64,000 nt of DNA from DASQFQ01 sp038327685 (lineage in GTDB: Bacteria; Actinomycetota; Thermoleophilia; Solirubrobacterales; Solirubrobacteraceae). Of this stretch, positions 42,060-51,172 are shown piece by piece; within the stretch, counting starts at the first letter, position 1; each line of letters starts with the position of its first letter. The notes below the pieces were generated by a model that ran no database searches, was not told the origin of the DNA, and worked only from the letters and a program-made list of their open reading frames with translations. The stretch is from NCBI GenBank assembly GCA_038327685.1, contig JBBQLH010000002.1:21141-85140 (forward strand). Direction: 5' to 3'. The position numbers and the translations under genes were made by a program.

Positions 42060-42635
42060 ATGATCTTCACGCGCACGAAGCTGCGGGACGCGGCGATCAT
42101 CGACGTCGAGCCCCGCGGCGACGAGCGCGGCGCTCTGTCGCGCGTGTTCTGCGAGCGGGAGTTCGCGGACCACGGGCTCCCGACGCGGTTCGTGCAGGCC
42201 AGCACGATTCACAGCCCGCAGCGCCATACGCTCCGGGGCCTCCACTTCCAGGAGGCCCCGCACGCAGAGAACAAGCTCGTGCGCTGCACGCGCGGCGCCG
42301 TCTGGGTCGTGATGGTCGATCTCCGCCCGGACTCGCCGAGTCACCTCGACTGGCTCGGTGTCGACCTGACCCCCGAGAACCGGCGCCAGCTGCTCGTCCC
42401 GGAGGGCTTCGCGCAGGGGTACCAGACGCTGGTCGACGACTGCGAGGTCGTCTACCAGATGACCCACGAGTACGTGCCCGAGGCCGCGAGCGGCGTGCGC
42501 TGGGATGACCCGGCCGTCGGCATCGAGTGGCCGCCGGCCGAGGAGCGGCTCATCTCCGAGCGAGACCAGGCGTGGCCGGACTACCGGTCGGTCCCAGCAA
42601 CTCCGCCTGCTCGAGCCGCTCAGCCGCACGTCTGA
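42060..42635 (+). CDS. dTDP-4-dehydrorhamnose 3,5-epimerase-like (RmlC family)
   Basis: A 191-residue cupin. It carries the RmlC segments DERGALSRVF, TLRGLHFQ (catalytic His), KLVRCTRGAVWVVMVDLR, the LVPEGFAQGYQ loop and MTHEYVPEA. It epimerises a 4-keto sugar nucleotide. No rmlA/B/D set is next to it; a glucose-1-phosphate cytidylyltransferase is nearby, so a CDP-sugar substrate is equally possible. Its last 86 bases overlap the 3' end of the convergent DUF4910 gene. Confidence 0.88.
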   Translation: MIFTRTKLRDAAIIDVEPRGDERGALSRVFCEREFADHGLPTRFVQASTIHSPQRHTLRGLHFQEAPHAENKLVRCTRGAVWVVMVDLRPDSPSHLDWLGVDLTPENRRQLLVPEGFAQGYQTLVDDCEVVYQMTHEYVPEAASGVRWDDPAVGIEWPPAEERLISERDQAWPDYRSVPATPPARAAQPHV

Positions 42636-43857
42636 TGACCCGGTACGCGATGCCGGAGCGGTCGGCGATGTCGACCAGCGACGCGTCCCCGTCGCTCAGG
42701 TTGAGCACCCACAGAAGCGCCCGCTCGTCGTCCGGCGACGACACGGCCCCGCCGGCCGACCGGTAGAGGCCGCGGCGCCCGAGCTGCGGCTCACCGTAGG
42801 GGCTGAGGTTGGTGAAGCGGCGATTGGTCTCGAGCACGTCCACGATCGCGAGGCACGTGTCCACGGCCTCGGCGAGTGACTCGGGCCGGATCCGCTCGAG
42901 CGAGTCCGCCGAAGTGTGGTAACCGTCGAACTCGCCGTGTGGCGTGCGCATCAGCGTCCCGACGGGCAGGTTGAACCCCGGCGAGCAGAACTGGCGCTCG
43001 TCGCCGCCCCAGGGATCCCAGTCGAGGATCCTGTGCGGCCTGCCCGAGTCGCGCAGCACCATCGCGACGGCGCGGTCGACCTCGGCGTCGCCGCGCCGGC
43101 TGCGCTTGTACGTCAGGCCGCCGTCGTCGCCGATGCAGGAGAGGGTCAGTCCGTGCGCGATCCGGTCGAGCGTGTCCCGGTTCTCGTGCAGCCAGGACAG
43201 CGGGCCGATCGTGCCCGGGGCGAACACGATCCGGTAGGTGTGGCGCAGCCGGCGCTGCGAGAGCTCCTTCGCCAGCATCGCGGCCACCGCGACGCCCGAG
43301 AGGTTGTCGTTGGCGAGCGACGGGTGGCAGACGTAGGTCGAGATCAGCACCTCCTCGTCGCCGGAGCCGTCGAGGACGACCTCGCCATAGGTGAGATGGC
43401 CGGGCTCGAGCGTGGAGTCGATCACCACCTCATAGTCGCCCGGCTCGAGCTCGGCCAGGCGGCGGTGCGGCAGGCAGAAGCCCCAGGTGCGCGAGTAATA
43501 CGACGTTCGGTACGGGATCAGGTCCGGCTGCTCGGGGAGGGTGAACAGGCGCTCCCGCAGCTGCTCGAGCGGCAGCGTGGCGCGCACCGGCTCGCTGTAG
43601 GACACGACGTGCAGCGAGGACTCGCGGAAGTCGATCACGCGCGTGCCGTCCGGCGCCGCCACGTACGCGTCGCGGAGGTTCCACTCGTCGGGCACGATCC
43701 AATCGAACACCTGCGTGCCGCTCGGCACCTCGGTGCGCGTGATCGGTATGTGCTCGGAGAGGATGTCGAACGTCTCCCGCACACCGTCGCCGGTCAGGCT
43801 GCGACACAGCGGGTACAGGCGGCGCATGAGCTCGTACGCGGTCTCCTCCGTGCTCAA
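42550..43857 (-). CDS. DUF4910 protein with M28-like domain and C-terminal winged helix
   Basis: A 435-residue protein starting at TTG 43857, overlapping the PIG-L stop. The N-terminus (ELMRRLYPLCRSLTGDGVRET) is the DUF4910 signature; the core has zinc-peptidase-like metal residues: VCHPSLANDNLSG for the bridging site, EFDGYHTSADSLE for the last histidine. The final 70 residues form a helical winged-helix-like region (LLWVLNLSDGDASLVDIADR). Proteins of this kind occur in polysaccharide and antibiotic clusters with deoxysugar genes. The reaction is not known. Confidence 0.82.
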   Translation of the reverse strand: MSTEETAYELMRRLYPLCRSLTGDGVRETFDILSEHIPITRTEVPSGTQVFDWIVPDEWNLRDAYVAAPDGTRVIDFRESSLHVVSYSEPVRATLPLEQLRERLFTLPEQPDLIPYRTSYYSRTWGFCLPHRRLAELEPGDYEVVIDSTLEPGHLTYGEVVLDGSGDEEVLISTYVCHPSLANDNLSGVAVAAMLAKELSQRRLRHTYRIVFAPGTIGPLSWLHENRDTLDRIAHGLTLSCIGDDGGLTYKRSRRGDAEVDRAVAMVLRDSGRPHRILDWDPWGGDERQFCSPGFNLPVGTLMRTPHGEFDGYHTSADSLERIRPESLAEAVDTCLAIVDVLETNRRFTNLSPYGEPQLGRRGLYRSAGGAVSSPDDERALLWVLNLSDGDASLVDIADRSGIAYRVIRRAAERLEQAELLGPTGSPATPGLARR

Positions 43858-44510
43858 CCGAGCACCGCCTTGCGGCAGTAGAAGGCCTCCGCGTACGAGG
43901 TCGGCGAGTTGCACTCCATGCCGCGCAGCCGCATCAGTCCGGAGAACAGGTCCTCGTTGAACCAGCGCTTGGGCACCTGCGTGCCGAAATGCGTCATCAG
44001 GTGGTCGATCTTGCGCCGGCAGATCTCGTCCTCGAGCGTCACGAAGACGTTCGGCCGGCCCATGTCGCCGTCGTACTTGGGCACCTCGTACTCGAGGATG
44101 AAGTGGTCGCGAAACGTGTTCCAGGTCAGCTCGCAGGCGGTGCGGTGGTCCTGGTGGAGGTCGTGGCGCTGGTGCGTGAGGATGAGGTCGGGCGAGAAGT
44201 CACGCTTGACCTCCTCGAAGAACCCCTTCACCGCGGCCCCCTCATAGGGAAGGAATCCGTCGCGGAAGTCGCGCTGGAGGATCAGCGTCTCGGGCGCGCC
44301 CTCGAGGATCGCCTCGGCGCTGGAGCGTGCCTCCTGAGCGCGCGCCTGCTCGCCGGTGAGCACGAGCCAGCAGACCGCCGAGATCGCGCCGTCGCGGATC
44401 AGTCGGAGGATCGTCCCTCCGCACCCGATCTCGGCGTCGTCCGGATGGGCGCCGATCGCGAGCACGCGGATGGGGGCCGCCCCGGGGCGGCCCATCTGTA
44501 GCGGCAGCAT
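43854..44510 (-). CDS. PIG-L family deacetylase
   Basis: A 218-residue LmbE/PIG-L enzyme. The zinc-binding motif is VLAIGAHPDDAEIGCGG (His, Asp, Asp), and the second histidine is in LHQDHRTA. Members deacetylate N-acetyl-amino sugars or their conjugates. ATG 44510 overlaps the cytidylyltransferase stop by one base. It works in the same leftward unit as the cytidylyltransferase, the C-methyltransferase and the DUF4910 protein. Confidence 0.9.
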   Translation of the reverse strand: MLPLQMGRPGAAPIRVLAIGAHPDDAEIGCGGTILRLIRDGAISAVCWLVLTGEQARAQEARSSAEAILEGAPETLILQRDFRDGFLPYEGAAVKGFFEEVKRDFSPDLILTHQRHDLHQDHRTACELTWNTFRDHFILEYEVPKYDGDMGRPNVFVTLEDEICRRKIDHLMTHFGTQVPKRWFNEDLFSGLMRLRGMECNSPTSYAEAFYCRKAVLG

Positions 44511-45328
44511 CAGGCGGAGGCTAGCTGCGCGACTTCAGAGCCGGCCTCAGGGCCGGCCGCCCACAGCTCCCACGGAGCCTGCCCGCTCTCGTGCAGGCTC
44601 TCGAGCCACTGCTTCTCCTTGAGCGTGTCCATCGGCGCCCAGAAGCCCTCGTGGCGGTGGGCCAGCACGCTGCCCGCGGCGATCGCCCTCTCGAGCGGCG
44701 CCTCGACGAGATCCTCGCCAGGGCGCAGATCGTCCAGGAAGGACGAGCGCATGACGAAGTAGCCTCCGTTGATCCACATGTCGGACTTCGTGACGTCGCT
44801 GATCTTCGCCACGCGCCCGTCGTCGTTGACGTTGACCACGTGGAAGCTGTAGTTCGGCTTCACGGCGAGGAAGCTCGCGGAGACGCCCGTGGACTTCACA
44901 CGCTCGATCATCGTCGGCAGGTGCGCGTCGGTGAGCGTGTCGCCGTAGTTCGCCAGGAACATCTCGTCGTCGCGCAGGAGGTGCCGGACGGCCCGGAGCC
45001 GCTCGCCGATCGACGCGTGCAGCCCCGTGTCGACGAAGGTGATGTTCCAGTTGTGGATGTCGGTCTTGAGCAGATGGACCTTCGCACCGCCCTCGGAGAG
45101 GACGAAGTCGTTCGCCATCGCCTCGCTGTAGGTGAGGAAGAAGTGCTTGATCATCTCGGGCTTATAGCCGAGGCAGAGCACGAAGTCGGTGAGGCCGAAG
45201 TGCGCGTAGTACTTCATGACGTGCCACAGGATCGGCCGATTGCCGACCGGGATCATCGGCTTGGGTGCGACCTCGGAGGCCTCGCGCATGCGCAGGCCCT
45301 GGCCGCCGCAGAAGAGGACGACCTTCAC
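44510..45328 (-). CDS. Glucose-1-phosphate cytidylyltransferase-like (RfbF type)
   Basis: A 272-residue nucleotidyltransferase from GTG 45328, overlapping the methyltransferase stop as GTGA. The nucleotide loop is LFCGGQGLRMRE, the sugar-binding PKPMIPVGNRPILWHVMKYY, and the metal segment LANYGDTLTD; MWINGGYFVM and EGFWAPMDTLKEKQWLE are typical of RfbF. It makes a CDP-sugar. A 4,6-dehydratase that would normally follow (RfbG) is not in the window. Confidence 0.88.
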   Translation of the reverse strand: MKVVLFCGGQGLRMREASEVAPKPMIPVGNRPILWHVMKYYAHFGLTDFVLCLGYKPEMIKHFFLTYSEAMANDFVLSEGGAKVHLLKTDIHNWNITFVDTGLHASIGERLRAVRHLLRDDEMFLANYGDTLTDAHLPTMIERVKSTGVSASFLAVKPNYSFHVVNVNDDGRVAKISDVTKSDMWINGGYFVMRSSFLDDLRPGEDLVEAPLERAIAAGSVLAHRHEGFWAPMDTLKEKQWLESLHESGQAPWELWAAGPEAGSEVAQLASA

Positions 45329-46611
45329 AGCACCTCCACCTTCGGGATGGGGACGATGAACTGCGCGCCCCACTCGCGGGCGTACTCGAGCTGGGCCGCG
45401 ATCTCATGCTTGAGGTTCCAGGGCAGGATGAGGATGTAGTCCGGGCGGTCCCGCTCGAGCACCTCGGGGTGCAGGATCGGGATGTGGGTCCCCGGGAGGA
45501 ACTGGCCCTGCTTATACGGGTTCCGGTCGACCGTGTAGTCGAGCAGGTCGGTGCGGATCCCGCAGTAGTTGAGCAGCGTGTTGCCCTTGCCCGGCGCGCC
45601 GTAGCCGGCGATGCGCTTGCCCTCGCGGCGCTTGGCGATGAGGAACTCGAGCAGGCTCCACTTGGCCTCCTCGACGCGCGCGGCGAACGCCTGGTGCCCC
45701 TCGAGCGTGTGATACCCGAGCGCGCGCTCGCGCTCGATCAGGTCGTGCACGCGCTGCTCGATCGGCCGGTTGCCGGTGTCCACCCGCTGGGCGTAGTAGC
45801 GCAGCGAGCCGCCGTGGCTCTTGAGCTCATCGACGTCGAAGACCTCGAGGCCGTGGGCGGCGAGCACCTTCTGGGCCGACAGGAACGAGAAGTACTGGAA
45901 GTGCTCGTGGTAGATCGTGTCGAACTGGTTGTCCTCGACCAGGCGCAGAAGGTGCGGCACCTCGATCGTCGCGACCCCGCGCGGCGCGAGCACCATCTGA
46001 ATGCCGGCGACGAAGTCGTTGAGGTCCGGCACGTGCGCCATGACGTTGTTCGCGGCCAGCAGGTCCGCGCGGCGCCCGTCGGCGACCAGGTCGGCGGCCG
46101 TCTCGCGGCCGAAGAAGCGCACGATCGTCTCGATCCCGAGCTCGCGCGCCACCTCGGCGACGTTGGCCGCGGGCTCGATGCCGAGCGCGGGGATGCCGCG
46201 CTCGAGGACGTGGCGCAGGAGGTAGCCGTCGTTGCTCGCAACCTCCATGACGAGGCTGGCGGGGCCGAGCCCGAAGCGCTCGATGGCCATCTCCACGTAC
46301 GCGCGAGCGTGCGCGACCCAGGAATCCGAGTAGGAGGAGAAGTACGCGTACTCGCTGAAGATGTGATCAGCGGTCACGAACTCCTCGAGCTGCACGAGCA
46401 GGCAGCCCTCGCAGAGCTTTGCGTGCAGCGGGTAGAACGGCTCCATCTCATTGACCCGCTCGGGCGGCACGTAGCTCTCGCACAGCGGCGACATGCCGAG
46501 GTCGGCGAACGTGTGGCGCAGCGGAGCGGCGCAGAAGCGGCACGCGGGCAGCGCGGTGTCAGTGTGGGGAGCCGCGATCAGGGTGTCCGTCTCGACTATC
46601 GGCATGTCCAA
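45325..46611 (-). CDS. Sugar C-methyltransferase-like SAM enzyme with zinc-binding head
   Basis: A 428-residue class I methyltransferase. The N-terminal CRFC...CEGC zinc-binding head, the SAM loop VMEVASNDGYLLRHV, the VMAHVPDL motif, a catalytic region YHEHFQYFS, and the C-terminal RIAGYGAPGKGNTLLNYCG domain are the layout of TylC3/NovU-type nucleotide-sugar C-methyltransferases. It probably adds a branch methyl to a keto-sugar nucleotide. It opens the leftward cytidylyltransferase/PIG-L/DUF4910 unit. Confidence 0.9.
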   Translation of the reverse strand: MDMPIVETDTLIAAPHTDTALPACRFCAAPLRHTFADLGMSPLCESYVPPERVNEMEPFYPLHAKLCEGCLLVQLEEFVTADHIFSEYAYFSSYSDSWVAHARAYVEMAIERFGLGPASLVMEVASNDGYLLRHVLERGIPALGIEPAANVAEVARELGIETIVRFFGRETAADLVADGRRADLLAANNVMAHVPDLNDFVAGIQMVLAPRGVATIEVPHLLRLVEDNQFDTIYHEHFQYFSFLSAQKVLAAHGLEVFDVDELKSHGGSLRYYAQRVDTGNRPIEQRVHDLIERERALGYHTLEGHQAFAARVEEAKWSLLEFLIAKRREGKRIAGYGAPGKGNTLLNYCGIRTDLLDYTVDRNPYKQGQFLPGTHIPILHPEVLERDRPDYILILPWNLKHEIAAQLEYAREWGAQFIVPIPKVEVL

Positions 46612-46684
46612 CCAACGGAAGCGGGCCGACCAGACTGTCGCGGTGGACGCTTCGTCGATGAGGCTGACCGGCGTCTGCTCAACG

Positions 46685-48193
46685 TCAGACGTTGCCGCGC
46701 CGCAGCACGTGCCGCAAGGTCCGTACCAGCAGCTTCACGTCCAGCCACAGCGACCAGTTGGACACGTAGAGGTAGTCGATCGCGACCATCTCCTGCATCG
46801 GCACGCGCGTCCCCAGGACCTGCCATGGGCCGGTCATCCCGGGTGTGAGGTGAAGCCGGCTCCTGTCGAGACCCACCACCATGGCGTCCTCGTCGATCAC
46901 GAGCGGCCGCGGGCCGACGAGGCTCATCTCCCCGCGCAGGACGTTGAAGAGCTGGGGGAGCTCGTCGAGCGACGTGCGGCGCAGGATGGCGCCCACACGC
47001 GTCACGCGCGGGTCCTGCGTGATCTTGAAGAGCCCGACACCGGCCTCGTTGAGTGCACGCACGTGGTCCTTCTGGTCGTCTGCGTCGGCCACCATCGACC
47101 GGTACTTGAAGATGCTGAAGTGCCGCCCGTCGCGGCCGACGCGCGGCTGACGGAAGAAGACCGAGCCCTTCGAGTCGAGCCGGATCGCGATCGCGATCGC
47201 GGTCATCAGCGGAGCGACCAGCAGGAGTCCGACCGAGGCGGCGACGATGTCGACGACGCGCTTGAGAAGCCGGGACGAGCCCACGAGGCCGAAGCGACGA
47301 ATGCCGAGCATGGTCAACCCGTCCACGTCGTCGAACTCGACCGCGGCGCCTACGGCCTCGAAGATGCGCGGCAGCACGCTCACCCGAACGCCGACCGCCT
47401 TGGCGACGCGGATCAGCTCCGAGACGTCGCTCGTGTCGATCGTCGCCGGCGCCAGGATGATCCTGTGCACGCGCAGCTCGGAGACGACGTGGCGAAGGCT
47501 CTCGGGCGTGTCGAGCGCTTCGAGGATCTTGCCGGTGAGCGGTAGGGACGCGACGACCGTGGCCCGCGCGGCGCTCGATCCCAGGCGCTCGCGGATGCGC
47601 TCCGAGTGCTGCGGGTCGGCGATCACCAGGCAGCGCTCGCTCGGCGCGATCCGACCCGCGAGCGACCGCGCGGCCATGCGCCCGATCACGACAGCCGCGA
47701 ACGAACCGGTCCACAGCGTGGCGATCTGCCAGGCGTCGAGCGTCGCCGACTGGACCGCGGCCGAATGAACGATCGTGACGCAGAGGGCGAACAGGCCGGT
47801 GAGCTGAAGCAGCAGCGGCATTTCGTCGAGGGTTGAGTGGACGAGCCGGAGCTCGTCTCGGTCGTAGAGACCGGCGATCTTGAAGGGAACGACCAGCAGC
47901 GGCATGCCGACCATCGCGGCGATCGCGGCATGGCTCCCCGCCGTCATGCCCAGCACGAGGAACAGCACGAGGCTTGCTCCGGCGACATCGAACACGCCCA
48001 GCAAGCGGCGATGAAGCGCCTCCCGCCGCCACAGGGCGGGCAGACAGGCGTCATCGAGATCCGGCCGCGTGTCGTGCAGGGGCGACGGAACCGCCGCGAG
48101 CAGCGGCGCCGTCAGCACCCCCTCGCCGGCGGCGGTGGCCCCGGCGACGTGCGGCTCGTGGATCGTCAGCGTTGCGGCGAGATGCGGCGTCAT
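46685..48193 (-). CDS. Polyprenyl-phosphate sugar-1-phosphate transferase (priming enzyme)
   Basis: A 502-residue protein from ATG 48193 (a GTG at 48217 is also possible). It has five N-terminal hydrophobic segments, a CoA-binding-like Rossmann region about 200-300, and a C-terminal bacterial sugar transferase domain: VFFRQPRVGRDGRHFSIFKYRSM, RVGAILRRTSLDELPQLFNV, GEMSLVGPRPLV and LTPGMTGPWQV. Such enzymes load the first sugar-1-phosphate onto undecaprenyl phosphate and start the polysaccharide unit. It is separated from the C-methyltransferase by 73 bases. Confidence 0.92.
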   Translation of the reverse strand: MTPHLAATLTIHEPHVAGATAAGEGVLTAPLLAAVPSPLHDTRPDLDDACLPALWRREALHRRLLGVFDVAGASLVLFLVLGMTAGSHAAIAAMVGMPLLVVPFKIAGLYDRDELRLVHSTLDEMPLLLQLTGLFALCVTIVHSAAVQSATLDAWQIATLWTGSFAAVVIGRMAARSLAGRIAPSERCLVIADPQHSERIRERLGSSAARATVVASLPLTGKILEALDTPESLRHVVSELRVHRIILAPATIDTSDVSELIRVAKAVGVRVSVLPRIFEAVGAAVEFDDVDGLTMLGIRRFGLVGSSRLLKRVVDIVAASVGLLLVAPLMTAIAIAIRLDSKGSVFFRQPRVGRDGRHFSIFKYRSMVADADDQKDHVRALNEAGVGLFKITQDPRVTRVGAILRRTSLDELPQLFNVLRGEMSLVGPRPLVIDEDAMVVGLDRSRLHLTPGMTGPWQVLGTRVPMQEMVAIDYLYVSNWSLWLDVKLLVRTLRHVLRRGNV

Positions 48194-48503
48194 AACCTTC
48201 CTGGTCCCCTCGCCCACGTCGGTGTGGGCGGGTCTGAATGACTAACGGCCAACAAAGCGGTGGACTTGCCGGTGCCCGCCACGCTGGTCCGAATGTCCAT
48301 CGGAGTGGAAGGCGCGCCCCGACCGAGGCGGTCGAGCGTCCTGCTCGACCGGTCCGATTCTGAATCGGCGCTCAGGCGGCGACCACTATCCGAACGTCTA
48401 GACCCTCCGGCGGCCGGTCCGAGGTCGAGGTTCAGCGCGCTCCCGAGCGGTCAGGCGCCGAGGGTAGCTCTCCCGCTCGCGCGGGTAGCGTGGCTCGCAA
48501 CCG
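48194..48503. other. Intergenic region with divergent promoters
   Basis: These 310 bases lie between the priming-enzyme gene (leftward) and the 27-codon gene at 48504. I see no gene, RNA or strong repeat in it. AGGAAGG lies close to the ATG at 48193 on the minus strand. Promoters for both directions should be here but none is clear. Confidence 0.4.
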
Positions 48504-48587
48504 ATGCGTGCCATGTTCGTCATCTACATCGTCCTGATCGCGGCCGGGCTCGTGACGTTCACGGCCATCGGCCTGACGCATCACTGA
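48504..48587 (+). CDS. 27-residue membrane peptide
   Basis: ATG 48504 to TGA 48587 encodes one hydrophobic helix (MFVIYIVLIAAGLVTF) with a polar end GLTHH. The next gene starts six bases later, so the two are probably cotranslated. I believe that small peptides of this kind recur ahead of DUF6766 genes in actinobacteria, but I could not check. The peptide is too small for usual gene callers. Confidence 0.5.
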   Translation: MRAMFVIYIVLIAAGLVTFTAIGLTHH

Positions 48588-48593
48588 GCGCGC

Positions 48594-49283
48594 GTGCGGT
48601 TCCTGCGCAACAACGGCCTGTCGGTGTTCTTCCTGGGGCTGTTCCTGGTCGTGCTCGTCGCGCAGGCGATCGCCGGCCACGCGCTCTACAACGACGAGGA
48701 GGTCGCCCACGCCAAGCTGCTCCACCAGCAGCCGGAAACGCTGACGCTGTGGCGCTACGTGACCTCGTCCTCGTTCGGCCAGGCGGTGATGGAGAACTGG
48801 CAGTCGGAGTACCTGCAGTTCACGATCTTCATCCTGACCGGCGTGTGGCTCGTCCAGAAGGGGTCGACCGAGTCCAAGCGGCTCGACGCGGTCGGCCGGG
48901 AGTCCGACGAGGAGCAGAAGATCGGCCGATACGCGCTCGAGAGCTCACCGAAGTGGGCGAAGGCCAGGGGCCTGCGGCTGTGGCTGCTCTCGAACTCGCT
49001 GCTGATCGTGATGGGCGTGATCTGGATCGGCTCCTGGTTCGGCCAATCCGTGACGGGCTGGAGCGTCTACAACGCCGACCAGATCCAGCACCTGCAGCCC
49101 ACCGTGAACTGGCTCGCGTACATCAGCACCGCCGACTTCTGGGAGGCGACGCTGCAGAACTGGCAGTCGGAGTTCCTCGCCGTCGGCAGCATGGCGATCT
49201 TCAGCGTCTACCTGCGCCAGCGCGGGTCGTCGCAGTCCAAGCCGGTCGGCGCGCCGCACGAGGCGACGGCCGAGGAGGGCTGA
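48594..49283 (+). CDS. DUF6766 family membrane protein
   Basis: A 229-residue protein from GTG 48594 with about three or four hydrophobic segments (LSVFFLGLFLVVLVAQAIAG, FTIFILTGVWLV, LWLLSNSLLIVMGVIWIG). It is an internal duplication: ENWQSEYLQ...LVQKGSTESK in the first half and QNWQSEFLAV...LRQRGSSQSK in the second. The family has no known function. It converges on glmS with two bases between the stops. Confidence 0.75.
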   Translation: MRFLRNNGLSVFFLGLFLVVLVAQAIAGHALYNDEEVAHAKLLHQQPETLTLWRYVTSSSFGQAVMENWQSEYLQFTIFILTGVWLVQKGSTESKRLDAVGRESDEEQKIGRYALESSPKWAKARGLRLWLLSNSLLIVMGVIWIGSWFGQSVTGWSVYNADQIQHLQPTVNWLAYISTADFWEATLQNWQSEFLAVGSMAIFSVYLRQRGSSQSKPVGAPHEATAEEG

Positions 49284-49285
49284 CG

Positions 49286-51160
49286 CTACTCGACGGTGAC
49301 GGTCTTGGCGAGGTTGCGCGGCTGGTCGACGTTGAGGCCGCGCAGGCGCGCGATCCGGTAGGCCAGCAGCTGCAGCGGGATGACGGCGAGGAGCGGCTGG
49401 AGCATCCAGTCGGTCCGCGGGATCCGCAGGACCTCCTCGGCGTGCTCGCCGATGCCCAGGTCGCCCTCGGTCGCGACGGCGATCACGTGCGCGCCGCGGG
49501 CCCGCACCTCCTGCATGTTCGAGACGACCTTCTCTAGCACGGGCGAGTCGGTGGCGACGACGACGACCGGCGTCTGCTCGCTCAGCAGCGCGATCGGGCC
49601 GTGCTTCATCTCGCCGGCCGCGTAGGCGTCGGTGGCGATGTAGGAGATCTCCTTGAGCTTGAGTGCGCCCTCGAGGCACACCGGCAGGCCGACGTGGCGG
49701 CCGAGATAGAGGAAAAACTCGGCCTGGTGGTGGCGCTCGGCCGTGCGGTCGATCGCGGCCATCAGTCCGCCCGAGAGCATCGCGTCGATGTAGTGCGGGA
49801 TCCGCTTGAGCTCGGCGACGAGCTCGCACAGGCGCTCGCGCGCAAGCGTGCCGCGCAGCTCTGCCAGCCGCAGCGCGAGCAGGTACATCGCGGCGACCTG
49901 GGCGACGAAGGTCTTCGTGGCGGCCACGCCGACCTCGAGCCCGGCGCGCGTGTAGAGGACGCCATGGGCGTCGCGGGTGGCCTGCGAGCCCATGATGTTC
50001 GTGACGGCGAGCACCTTCGCGCCGCGCTCCTTGGCCAGGCGCATGGCGGCGAGCGTGTCGGCGGTCTCGCCCGACTGGGTGATGCCGATGACGAGGTCGC
50101 CCTGCCCGACCACCGGATCGCGGTAGCGGTACTCGGAGGCGATGTCCATCTCGACCGGGACGCGCGCCCACTGCTCGAGCGCGTAGCGCCCGATGAGGCC
50201 GGCGTGGTAGGAGGTGCCGCAGGCGACGACGACGATGCGGTTGCAGTCGCGCAGAAAGGCGTCGTCGATGGAGCCGAGCCCGTCGAGGTCGACGCCGTCG
50301 GGGCGGACCGTGCGGTCGGCGATCGTCTCGGCGACTGCGTCCGCCTGCTCGTAGATCTCCTTGAGCATGAAGGTCTCGTAGCCGCCCTTCTCGGCGACCT
50401 CCTCGGTCCAGTCGACCTCGTCGACCGACCGCTCCACGGTCTCGCCGGCGGCGCTGAGGAACTCGACTCCGTCGCGGCGCACGACGACGATCTCGTCGTT
50501 CTCGATCAGCTGCACGCGGCGGGTATGCGCCAGGAAGGCGGGGATGGCGGAGGCGATGAACTGCTCGTCGTCACCGCGGCCGACGATCAGCGGGCACTCC
50601 TTGCGGGCGCCGACGAGGAGGTCCGGCTCGTCGGCGGCCGCGGCAACGAACGCGTAGTGGCCGCGGAGCCGGCCGTAGGCGCGCAGGACGGCGTCGACGA
50701 GCTGGTCGCCCTCGTCGAGGTGCCGAGAGATCAGGTGGGCGATGACCTCCGCGTCGGTCTCGGACGTGAAGACGGCGCCGGAGGCCTGCAGCTCCTCTTT
50801 GAGGAGCATGTAGTTCTCGACGATCCCGTTGACGACGACATGGACGCGGTCGTCGGTGTCGTAGTGCGGGTGCGCGTTGGCCTCGGTGACGCGGCCGTGG
50901 GTGGCCCAACGGGTGTGGCCGATCCCGGTCGTCGCGGGCGGCGCCGCGACCGCTACCCCGCCGCCGTCGTCCGCGGCGTCCTCACCGATGGCCGTACGCA
51001 GGGCGCTGAGGTTGCCGACGGAGCGCACGGACTCGAAGTGGCCGTCGCAGAGCACCGAGATGCCCGCGGAGTCATAGCCCCGGTACTCGAGCTTCTCAAG
51101 CCCCGCGAGGAGGACGTCCTGGACCGCGCGCGGTCCCACATAGCCGACGATTCCGCACAT
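49286..51160 (-). CDS. glmS: Glutamine-fructose-6-phosphate aminotransferase
   Basis: A 624-residue enzyme that makes glucosamine-6-phosphate. The N-terminal glutamine amidotransferase has the catalytic Cys2 after Met (CGIVGYVG) and GHTRWATHG. Two SIS domains follow: VACGTSYHAGLIGRY and GITQSGETADTLAAM in the first, GRHVGLPVCLEGALKLKEIS in the second; the conserved AKTVTVE end is present. It lies 12 bases downstream of glmM and supplies its substrate. Confidence 0.98.
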   Translation of the reverse strand: MCGIVGYVGPRAVQDVLLAGLEKLEYRGYDSAGISVLCDGHFESVRSVGNLSALRTAIGEDAADDGGGVAVAAPPATTGIGHTRWATHGRVTEANAHPHYDTDDRVHVVVNGIVENYMLLKEELQASGAVFTSETDAEVIAHLISRHLDEGDQLVDAVLRAYGRLRGHYAFVAAAADEPDLLVGARKECPLIVGRGDDEQFIASAIPAFLAHTRRVQLIENDEIVVVRRDGVEFLSAAGETVERSVDEVDWTEEVAEKGGYETFMLKEIYEQADAVAETIADRTVRPDGVDLDGLGSIDDAFLRDCNRIVVVACGTSYHAGLIGRYALEQWARVPVEMDIASEYRYRDPVVGQGDLVIGITQSGETADTLAAMRLAKERGAKVLAVTNIMGSQATRDAHGVLYTRAGLEVGVAATKTFVAQVAAMYLLALRLAELRGTLARERLCELVAELKRIPHYIDAMLSGGLMAAIDRTAERHHQAEFFLYLGRHVGLPVCLEGALKLKEISYIATDAYAAGEMKHGPIALLSEQTPVVVVATDSPVLEKVVSNMQEVRARGAHVIAVATEGDLGIGEHAEEVLRIPRTDWMLQPLLAVIPLQLLAYRIARLRGLNVDQPRNLAKTVTVE

Positions 51161-51172
51161 GAGTGGGCGATT

